Under the pieces are notes generated by a model. The model was given only the letters and a program-made list of their open reading frames with translations. It searched no databases and was not told where the DNA came from. From positions 1 through 33,911 of the IMG/VR virus record IMGVR_UViG_3300008259_000351: 33,911 bases of DNA; one strand, given 5' to 3'. Source of the DNA: a virus. Made by a program: the position numbers and the translations under genes. Positions within the stretch are counted from its first letter, which is position 1. The number at the start of each line of letters is the position of its first letter. Of the stretch, positions 25,973-32,515 are shown piece by piece.

Positions 25973-26690
25973 CATGCAGCCTACATCATATGATGTTTTT
26001 GAATTTTCGCTAGCAATGAGCAATATCACCGGAATTGCATACGACTCAACAGAAGCATCACAATTCTGCCAATCACTGCTCCAGGAAGAAATATCATCCA
26101 CAGTTGACAGGAGTAGATTGGCGCTGGGGACTATGGTTTCCCTGAATTTTGCAGATTTGCTATCTGACCCAAATAGCATTGCGCATCATGCTGCCGGAAT
26201 GGGTGCCCTGCTGCTCGAAATGACAATACGTCTTTCGCGACCACAGACCGTTCTTTTTGGACCATTCGCTTACCGTGGTCTTGACATCAATCATGCAACT
26301 CTTCAGGAAGTCAATGTTTCACGGGTGGATATTATGAATGCGCCAAATCTTGATTACGCAGAAAGGTTTTGGGGCCTGGAGATTAATGAAGACCACCTAG
26401 TCTTGCAACAGGACATTCAGTCGGGAACTGTTGGCAAAACATACGACTTGATATCTCTATATCTTGAAACAGTTATGCACGACGATAACGTCCTCTTGAA
26501 TCTTGCCGAAATGCTTAATCCCGGCGGAACAATGTTTCTCATGGGAACTTCAGATTCTGGGGCAATTTATGTTCACAAGGATGCTCATCCATTTCATCAT
26601 CCACACGAACTTCTCAAGTCACAGACAAACTTAAAACTGTTTTTTATCCCAGTTGGTCTTGGCTATACGATAGTCACAAAATCATTATGA
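25965..26690 (+). CDS. Methyltransferase-like protein (C-terminal half recognisable)
   Basis: The 241-residue protein has a C-terminal half resembling class I SAM-dependent methyltransferases: 'KTYDLISLYLETVMHDDNVL' (~159-178) followed by 'LAEMLNPGGTMFLMG', the usual motif around strands 4 and 5. The N-terminal half lacks a visible GxGxG SAM-binding motif; 'TVLFGPFAYRGLDINHATL' stands roughly there. It may be a degenerate or inactive methyltransferase-fold protein. A ribosome binding site, GGAGA at 25953-25957, fits ATG 25965. Its stop overlaps the halogenase start by four bases, so the pair is probably translated together. Confidence 0.5.
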   Translation: MPNMQPTSYDVFEFSLAMSNITGIAYDSTEASQFCQSLLQEEISSTVDRSRLALGTMVSLNFADLLSDPNSIAHHAAGMGALLLEMTIRLSRPQTVLFGPFAYRGLDINHATLQEVNVSRVDIMNAPNLDYAERFWGLEINEDHLVLQQDIQSGTVGKTYDLISLYLETVMHDDNVLLNLAEMLNPGGTMFLMGTSDSGAIYVHKDAHPFHHPHELLKSQTNLKLFFIPVGLGYTIVTKSL

Positions 26691-28153
26691 AAAAAATAGT
26701 CATCGTTGGTTCTGGCACCGCTGGCCTCGTTGCTGGGCACATCATCAGGAGTCTCTTTCCTGGTTATGAAGTGCTGATTGTTTCTTCCGAGCAAATAGGC
26801 ATTATCGGCGTCGGGGAAGGCTCAACTGAGCATTGGCGCATTTTCCAGAACATAGCGAATATATCAGTTGACGACATGGTCCGAAATGCAGACATCACCC
26901 ATAAGTATGGGATTCGCTACGAGGGATGGACACACCATACCCCAGACTATTTCCACAGTGTTGGTGGAACTGGCCCATCATCTGGAACATTTATGGCCGG
27001 TTATGCATATGCATTAATGAACGATAAACAATTAACGCCAACGTTCTCATGGAGAGGTTTAACCGACAATAAGGTTATCGACCAAGGAAAAGATACACAC
27101 CTCGGAACCAATCAATATCATTTTGATACATTCAAATTAAATAATTATCTTCGTGCTATTGCTTCCAATAAAGGAATTCATCTCATTGATGATGAGGTTA
27201 TTGACGTTATCGTCGACGACTATGGATATATAAATAGGTTGGAACTTAAAAGCGGTACATCTATCAATGGTGACTTTTTTATTGATGCTTCTGGATTTCA
27301 TCGTATTCTGCTTTCTAGGTTAACTGATAACGAATTCATCTCGTATCGCAAATATCTGCCATGTGATAGTGCGATTGCCTTCCCAACCCCACCTGACCCG
27401 TCTGGGCAAATTCGTCCATACACACGAGCGCGTGCCATGTCCAGTGGATGGATGTGGGAGATACCAACCCAGCAGCGCCGAGGTAATGGCTACGTATTTT
27501 CGTCAGATTTTTGTTCTATTGATGATGCTATTGCAGAAGCATCGCGTGTTCATGGATTCGAGGTGGAGCCAGCAAAGGTTCTGAATTTCAAGTCCGGCTA
27601 CTTCAAGACAACATGGAAAAATAATTGTTTCGCCATAGGCCTTGCTGCTGCTTTTGTTGAACCGCTAGAGGCAACATCAATATCTACGACAATCCAACAA
27701 GTGCGCCTGCTTTGTTCATATCTCCCAACGTTCAGCCCCCAACGACAGTATGGAATCAAGGAATATCATCGCATTATTGATTCAGTCATGGAAAATATTT
27801 TATGCATGATTTCACTTCACTATATTTCGGACAGAGATGACACCCCAATGTGGAGAGCCCAAAAAGAAACACCGTTACCGCCACTGCTCGAACACCTCCT
27901 ACAACTCTGGAATGAAAGATGTCCTGAGATACACGACGTACCTTCTACTGGCTTTGAGTTATTTGCCGCTCCGCACCTATGGCATGTAGCACAAGGCCAG
28001 GGTGTACTCAATAAAGAAGTGGCAGAGATTCAATTAATGAACTACAATTCATTAATAGATGTACGCAAATTTATTTCCAATTACTCACAGACACTACTTT
28101 CCACAAAGTTGATTGACCATGCAGAAGCGCTTGCAAGAACTAAAAATAGTTGA
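26687..28153 (+). CDS. Flavin-dependent (tryptophan-type) halogenase, full length
   Basis: The 488-residue protein has all recognised motifs: FAD-binding GxGxxG 'VGSGTAG' (7-13), 'GVGEGSTEHW' (41-50), Lys73 in 'THKYGIRYEGW' at the place of the catalytic Lys, the exact WxWxIP motif 'WMWEIP' (255-260) that separates halogenases from monooxygenases, and 'EPLEATS' (325-331) with the catalytic Glu. Length fits the family. It would halogenate an aromatic such as Trp, Tyr or a small phenol or indole using FADH2 from a reductase. No flavin reductase is seen in the window, so the host would have to supply it. It sits in the accessory enzyme cassette. The precise substrate is unknown. Confidence 0.85.
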   Translation: MKKIVIVGSGTAGLVAGHIIRSLFPGYEVLIVSSEQIGIIGVGEGSTEHWRIFQNIANISVDDMVRNADITHKYGIRYEGWTHHTPDYFHSVGGTGPSSGTFMAGYAYALMNDKQLTPTFSWRGLTDNKVIDQGKDTHLGTNQYHFDTFKLNNYLRAIASNKGIHLIDDEVIDVIVDDYGYINRLELKSGTSINGDFFIDASGFHRILLSRLTDNEFISYRKYLPCDSAIAFPTPPDPSGQIRPYTRARAMSSGWMWEIPTQQRRGNGYVFSSDFCSIDDAIAEASRVHGFEVEPAKVLNFKSGYFKTTWKNNCFAIGLAAAFVEPLEATSISTTIQQVRLLCSYLPTFSPQRQYGIKEYHRIIDSVMENILCMISLHYISDRDDTPMWRAQKETPLPPLLEHLLQLWNERCPEIHDVPSTGFELFAAPHLWHVAQGQGVLNKEVAEIQLMNYNSLIDVRKFISNYSQTLLSTKLIDHAEALARTKNS

Positions 28154-28934
28154 AGCGAATGCCTTCAACAATATTAAAAAAATAAAACCGAATGAAATAC
28201 TTCTTTCTCCAGCGTCTGCAATGTTGCTTGATGATTCGTGTCGTCCATATGTAAATTTGGGCAACTGGCCAGAGTGGTGGAAACAACTGCAGGGTAATGA
28301 GGGTAGTCTAAAAAGGTGCTCTGGGACTTCCGATTATCTTGCTACAGGGATAACAATTCCTCTGTGGGCCAATTTGCATTTCCGCCCATCTCTCGATGGC
28401 AAAAATTGGCAGGCCAAATTTGACCTTACTAATAACTTGGGAGATTTTGGAATAGAGGGATTTAGTTATTCGCAGACGGGCGAATGCCCTGTTTCACGAG
28501 TCAAAAAGATGCCCGAATCCAATTACATCAAAGTTATTAATCCATGGCTAGTGAAAACACCCCCGGGATGGTCGTCGTTATTCCTTCCCCCATTATGGGA
28601 CCCTAATCCAAATTACACAATGCTTCCAGCGGTAGTAAATACCGACTATTACCATACGGCGAATATGGTTATTAATATACTCACCGATGAACCATTTGAA
28701 CTTGAAACAGGACGACCAATGTGGCATGTTGTGCCTTTTCCGCGAACCAAGCAGTGGAATATTGTCTGGGGTGGCGAGAGCATCTATTCTCTGCTTAGGT
28801 GGCGCGGTTTTGGTGGTACGTTTTTCCCCAAAAACCAGAAAAGCAAGTATAAGAAGATGCAGCGAGAAGTCGATGCCGACCTGGAGTCTCATCGTGTTAG
28901 TTTTATTGATAAAATACTAAATAGAAGGGGATGA
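28119..28934 (+). CDS. DUF6065-like protein
   Basis: The protein is about 271 residues. Conserved-looking blocks are 'LGNWPEWWKQLQGNEGSLKR', 'GITIPLWANLHFRP', 'INPWLVKTPPGWSSLFLPPL' and 'NTDYYHTANMVINILTD', ending in 'GRPMWHVVPFPR'. These resemble a family of unknown function (DUF6065 as I recall it) in phages and bacteria, with a jelly-roll-like character. The start at ATG 28119 overlaps the halogenase by 35 bases, suggesting translational coupling. An earlier TTG at 28113 is less likely. The family name is from memory; function is unknown, but it is tightly linked to a halogenase here. Confidence 0.55.
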   Translation: MQKRLQELKIVEANAFNNIKKIKPNEILLSPASAMLLDDSCRPYVNLGNWPEWWKQLQGNEGSLKRCSGTSDYLATGITIPLWANLHFRPSLDGKNWQAKFDLTNNLGDFGIEGFSYSQTGECPVSRVKKMPESNYIKVINPWLVKTPPGWSSLFLPPLWDPNPNYTMLPAVVNTDYYHTANMVINILTDEPFELETGRPMWHVVPFPRTKQWNIVWGGESIYSLLRWRGFGGTFFPKNQKSKYKKMQREVDADLESHRVSFIDKILNRRG

Positions 28935-28940
28935 TGTTTT

Positions 28941-29180
28941 ATGGATTTTTCTCTAACACCGCAAGACAAAATAAGAATCAGGCAAATGGCGCGCCAGAAA
29001 CTGGAACTTGAACTATTTGATGCAGCGCTTTCTGCTGGGGTTAACCCCGAATCACTAACAATGATTGACGGTGAATTCACATGGCAGCCAGAGACAACAC
29101 AGGCAGCATACTCCGACTCGGCGCAGTCACGACTTAGAGATATATTGAATGTCTACGAGGCTTTTCTAAAACACGAATAA
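28941..29180 (+). CDS. Small helical protein, paralogue C
   Basis: The 79-residue protein has 'LFDAALSAGVNPESLTMI', parallel to paralogues A and B, and a C-terminal helix 'RLRDILNVYEAFLKHE'. A GGGG sequence lies ten bases upstream of the ATG. It precedes the second prolyl-hydroxylase-like gene by 11 bases. As for A and B, a partner role for the neighbouring enzyme is plausible only by position. Confidence 0.5.
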   Translation: MDFSLTPQDKIRIRQMARQKLELELFDAALSAGVNPESLTMIDGEFTWQPETTQAAYSDSAQSRLRDILNVYEAFLKHE

Positions 29181-29191
29181 GAGAAGGATAA

Positions 29192-29854
29192 ATGAACCCC
29201 TCATTCTACTGGCCCGCCAGCAAATCCTCTGCAATTATGGTTGCTGAGGATATTATAAATTCCGATGTTTGCGACGGAATTATTAGAGAGTGCGGTTTAT
29301 ATTATTCATCACTATTCTCTCCAGGTCCAGTTGTTAGTGGCATATTCCCATCAATTAAAAGCAGCATGGACTTCAACTGGTCAGAAGATGTGTTGCGTTC
29401 TGTCGGCGTTCCGCATGGTCCGTTGACGACGTATGAACATGAAGTCGTCTCAAGTCTTTGGGTCGCCATTGCTTACTACAGAGAAAACTTTCGTTGGCTG
29501 TGGGATTGGGAAGGGATGTGTGACACGGGCTTTCGGCTACAGCACTACAAGCGTGGGATTGGCCATTATCGCGAGCATATTGATGGTGGTCCTGGAGAAA
29601 GTGCAGTATCGGCAAGAATGCTAGGGGTTGTTATCTACCTCAATACTGTTGATGTCGGCGGAAGTACATTTTTCCGCGAACATGATATCCATGTTCCAGC
29701 AAAAAGGGGTTCAATTGCTATTTTCCCCGCCAACTGGACACACCCACACCAGGGGTGCGTTCCATTATCTGGTGATAAGTGGATAGTTAGTACGTTCATA
29801 CTCAAGCCATCACAAGATGGGATATTAGAGACGGGCAATGAACACCTTTTATGA
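29192..29854 (+). CDS. 2-oxoglutarate/Fe(II) oxygenase, prolyl 4-hydroxylase-like (2)
   Basis: The 220-residue protein has a P4H-like core: 'QHYKRGIGHYREHIDGGPG' contains HxD (His129, Asp131). Then come 'LGVVIYLNTVDVGGSTFFRE', 'GSIAIFPANWTHPHQGCV' with the distal His (184 or 186), and 'KWIVSTFIL' with Lys196 as the probable 2OG contact. The N-terminal ~110 residues are the helical family-specific lead. A strong ribosome binding site (AGAAGGA) precedes the ATG by three bases. It is longer than the 167-residue copy at 25040 and distant from it in sequence. It overlaps the next oxygenase by 17 bases. The substrate is unknown. Confidence 0.8.
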   Translation: MNPSFYWPASKSSAIMVAEDIINSDVCDGIIRECGLYYSSLFSPGPVVSGIFPSIKSSMDFNWSEDVLRSVGVPHGPLTTYEHEVVSSLWVAIAYYRENFRWLWDWEGMCDTGFRLQHYKRGIGHYREHIDGGPGESAVSARMLGVVIYLNTVDVGGSTFFREHDIHVPAKRGSIAIFPANWTHPHQGCVPLSGDKWIVSTFILKPSQDGILETGNEHLL

Positions 29855-30464
29855 CCCATTGACCAATCGCATCTTAACCAAGCGTCCTGATGCATATCTG
29901 ATAGATGAGGTATTTTCTGAAGATGATTTTGCAATATTATTAACACAGTTATCTTCTATTGAAGATTCAATGGCCCTTCCATACGATAGATGGTTTGGGA
30001 GATTTGGTCTTAATAGCACTGATAGGAGATGCCCTGAACTGCTGTCTAATTATCACGACAAGTTATTGCCGCTTGCTAGAAAATTATTTAGTCCAACGCT
30101 AGAACCATCGTATTGCCTGTGGGCTTCATATCGTGGATATCGTGCACAACTTCCGAAACACATAGATGATAACGCCTGTACCTATACGATTGACCTATGC
30201 CTATCTCATGTCGCACCATGGTCTATTTACATTGAGGGTAAGGAATTGATACCATACCCGAACCAAGCAGTTGTCTATTATGGTGAGGACCAGTATCACT
30301 GGCGAGAAGCATTCACCGAACCCAATAAAAATCGTGTAGATATGATTTTCTTTCACTTTGTGGAACCGCAGCATTGGTGGTTTACGAAAGGGCCACAATA
30401 CATAGACAAAATAACCAATGACAGAGATTCATATCAAAAGAATAAAGGAATGAGGCGGCAATAA
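29838..30464 (+). CDS. 2-oxoglutarate/Fe(II) oxygenase-like protein (divergent, 3)
   Basis: The 208-residue protein has a more distant beta-helix core: 'AQLPKHIDDNACTYTIDLCL' gives HxD (His108, Asp110), followed by 'PNQAVVYYGEDQYHWREAF' with the distal His154, and 'NKNRVDMIFFHFV' with Arg166 instead of Lys as the likely 2OG contact. Iron ligands appear intact, so it may be active but on another substrate. Its start lies inside the previous gene (17-base overlap), and its stop overlaps the next ATG by one base. Classification is less sure than for the two P4H-like copies. Confidence 0.65.
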   Translation: MNTFYDPLTNRILTKRPDAYLIDEVFSEDDFAILLTQLSSIEDSMALPYDRWFGRFGLNSTDRRCPELLSNYHDKLLPLARKLFSPTLEPSYCLWASYRGYRAQLPKHIDDNACTYTIDLCLSHVAPWSIYIEGKELIPYPNQAVVYYGEDQYHWREAFTEPNKNRVDMIFFHFVEPQHWWFTKGPQYIDKITNDRDSYQKNKGMRRQ

Positions 30465-30754
30465 TGAATTATGTATTTATTACTAAAATTCGCAATGCCA
30501 TTCAAGAACTATCAAAGCCAGAGTATTGGAATAAGCCAAACACCGTGGAGGCATGGGGATTTATCACAAAGTTAGCAATTATTTTTCCAGGTCTTCTTTT
30601 TGGAAAACAGTGGTGGTGGCTTTATATTTTCGCCATTATATCCAGCATTTCTCTTATATGGTCTTCAACACATAAAACTTTGCCGACTATTATTCTTTTC
30701 AACGTTGCCTGGGTAATCCTGGCAACCACTGCGATTGCGAAACACTTCCTATGA
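30464..30754 (+). CDS. Small membrane protein
   Basis: The 96-residue protein has two clear hydrophobic segments (about residues 50-67 and 74-92) and a possible third at 33-46, with a polar N-terminus. No signal peptidase site is visible. The TAATG and ATGA overlaps bind it to the oxygenase before and the glycosyltransferase after. It might anchor the glycosyltransferase or be another membrane factor such as a lysis accessory. No family is recognised. Confidence 0.55.
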   Translation: MNYVFITKIRNAIQELSKPEYWNKPNTVEAWGFITKLAIIFPGLLFGKQWWWLYIFAIISSISLIWSSTHKTLPTIILFNVAWVILATTAIAKHFL

Positions 30755-31524
30755 TTTCTATCATCACGCCAACGTACAATACACCCCAGGACATTCTTGC
30801 CCGAACATGGGGCTCCCTTAAGTCACAAACATTCACGGACTGGGAATGGGTTGTATGGGATGACTCCACGCATAACGAAACCTGGCGACAAATCTACGGT
30901 TTCTGCTCCGATGAACGGTACAGGATTCAAATGCATCGTTCGCATGTTCACTCTGGCTCTATCGGCGAGGTGAAGCGGAATGGTTTCATGGTTGCTAAGG
31001 GTGACATTCTGGTCGAATTGGACCACGACGACGAATTAACCCCCGATGCGCTTCAACTGATTAACGATGCATTTAATGAGAATCCGGATGTAGGGTTTGT
31101 CTACTCCGACTGGTGCGAAATCCTCCCTGATGGGCAGTCAGGGCGCTACCCAGATGGGTGGGCATTTGGGTATGGCAGTGACTATTGGGACGACGAGCAT
31201 GGCGTGTGGACAATGCGTGCGCCAGAACTCAATACCGTGACCATGCGACATATCGTTTCGGCACCCAATCACGTTCGGGCGTGGAGGGCGGACGTTTATC
31301 GTGCTCTCAACGGACATGACTGGACACTCAAGGTGGCGGACGACTATGACTTATGTGTTAGGACGTTCTTAGCAACGGAATGTTTGCATATACCGAAAAT
31401 GATTTACAAGCAGTACATATCACCCAATACTGCCCAGCGGCAACACAATGCCATGATTCAAGAGAATGTCGCAATTATTGCGGACAAGTACAAAGACTAT
31501 CTTGATAGCCGATTTGGACAGTAA
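30751..31524 (+). CDS. Family 2 glycosyltransferase (GT-A)
   Basis: The 257-residue protein starts 'MISIITPTYNTPQDIL', the typical nucleotide-sugar-binding strand of GT2, with 'WEWVVWDDST' and the DxD-type motif 'LVELDHDDELTPDAL' (Asp91 and Asp93/94) for metal and UDP-sugar binding. The C-terminal part ('NHVRAWRADVYRALNGHD', 'VADDYDLCVRTFL') supplies the acceptor-side ED/DD motif. It is the last gene of the accessory cassette and overlaps the membrane protein by four bases. It might glycosylate a phage protein, for example Thr-rich collagen triplets, or modify a cell glycan. The acceptor is unknown. Confidence 0.8.
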   Translation: MISIITPTYNTPQDILARTWGSLKSQTFTDWEWVVWDDSTHNETWRQIYGFCSDERYRIQMHRSHVHSGSIGEVKRNGFMVAKGDILVELDHDDELTPDALQLINDAFNENPDVGFVYSDWCEILPDGQSGRYPDGWAFGYGSDYWDDEHGVWTMRAPELNTVTMRHIVSAPNHVRAWRADVYRALNGHDWTLKVADDYDLCVRTFLATECLHIPKMIYKQYISPNTAQRQHNAMIQENVAIIADKYKDYLDSRFGQ

Positions 31525-31590
31525 TCATACGGCTCACTATTCTTGCAAACTAGAGCCATACGCTAAACTAGGTATGAATCTTTCCCCTAA

Positions 31591-31596
31591 GAGGAG
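31591..31596 (+). promoter_or_regulatory. Strong Shine-Dalgarno after the cassette
   Basis: GAGGAG lies five bases before ATG 31602, in the 77-base gap that separates the accessory cassette from the last fibre genes. Independent translation initiation is expected here. Confidence 0.6.
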
Positions 31597-31601
31597 CATC
31601 A

Positions 31602-31967
31602 ATGGCACTCTATCCAGTAACTCTCTACGGCCCAAACTTTTTGTCAAACTCAGCAGCCGTCATATATGACTCTGATACGCCGACCGTGGCAGGCACAACA
31701 AAGTTGGACAATGTCACAATTATTAAGCAAATCATAGTGTGCAATACTGATACATCAGCAAGAACATTCACACTATACCTTGACACAAACTCAACCGCCG
31801 CTGCCTCAGAAACGCTATTTAATGCAGTCTCATTGGCTGTTAATGAGACAAAGATTGTCAACACTTCAATCGTATTGCGAGCAGACAAAGACCAAAAGAT
31901 AATGGCATTAGCGTCGGTAAGCAACAAGGTAACTATTACGCTTGTTGGGCTTGAGGAGTATGCATAA
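31602..31967 (+). CDS. Small beta-sandwich tail accessory protein (copy 2)
   Basis: The 121-residue protein has the same pattern as the 21450 gene: 'TIIKQIIVCNTDTSARTFTL' then 'NAVSLAVNETKIVNTSIVLR' and the ending 'LVGLEEYA'. It likely is a second copy of a small structural protein associated with fibres. The start is fixed by a strong ribosome binding site. The stop overlaps the next start by one base. Copies on both sides of the enzyme cassette suggest duplication of a fibre module. Confidence 0.6.
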   Translation: MALYPVTLYGPNFLSNSAAVIYDSDTPTVAGTTKLDNVTIIKQIIVCNTDTSARTFTLYLDTNSTAAASETLFNAVSLAVNETKIVNTSIVLRADKDQKIMALASVSNKVTITLVGLEEYA

Positions 31968-32515
31968 TGGCTGCGTGGGAGGTCAATCGATTTATTACGA
32001 TTAATGGTTCGGATTCCCTTGTTGAACTTAATGAAACGGAAACGCTGACCAACAAGACACTAACTGCACCAGTAATTAATCGCCCGGGCTTGGCGGTTAC
32101 TCGTGAAGAGTGGACAGTTAGTGCATCGGCCATTTCTACTTCAAGCGCTACTGCCGTGAACCTTGACCCGTTTACGACCAATACATCTGCATGGATTTAT
32201 ACCGGTAATGCCACAAACTCGTGGGTGCCGAATTTTGGCCACGCCTCATCAACGAGTGACGCAACATCAATAAATACATGGCTAAATACTGGCGAAAGCC
32301 TTACCGTATGTGTCGCTGCCTATATTACCAATACCGCTGCATTTGCATCAACCATGAAAATTGATGGACAGACGGCGTTTACCCCCAGTTGGCAAGGAGC
32401 ATTAGCGCCAAGTGCCGGGAATACTTCATCGTACGATGTGTATACATATACAATTATTAAGACTGACCCAACACCAACATACGTCGTCTACGCTGCCCGA
32501 ACAAGGTTTGCCTAA
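31967..32515 (+). CDS. Short fibre-like protein
   Basis: The 182-residue protein contains 'LTNKTLTAPVINRPGLAVT', a segment very common in phage fibre proteins, followed by a Thr/Ser-rich beta domain with 'NLDPFTTNTSAWIYTGNATN' and 'ESLTVCVAAYITNTAAF'. The C-terminus 'TYVVYAARTRFA' looks like a final strand. It follows copy 2 of the accessory protein (TAATG overlap), just as the 21833 fibre follows copy 1. It is probably a minor receptor-binding or tip protein. Confidence 0.6.
   Translation: MAAWEVNRFITINGSDSLVELNETETLTNKTLTAPVINRPGLAVTREEWTVSASAISTSSATAVNLDPFTTNTSAWIYTGNATNSWVPNFGHASSTSDATSINTWLNTGESLTVCVAAYITNTAAFASTMKIDGQTAFTPSWQGALAPSAGNTSSYDVYTYTIIKTDPTPTYVVYAARTRFA

Noticed and set aside
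31525-31601. Promoter or terminator in the gap after the glycosyltransferase
   Set aside because: GGCTC and GAGCC could pair across 17 bases, but there is no T-run. A TTGCAA/TAAACT pair has only a 15-base spacer. Only the ribosome binding site is convincing.
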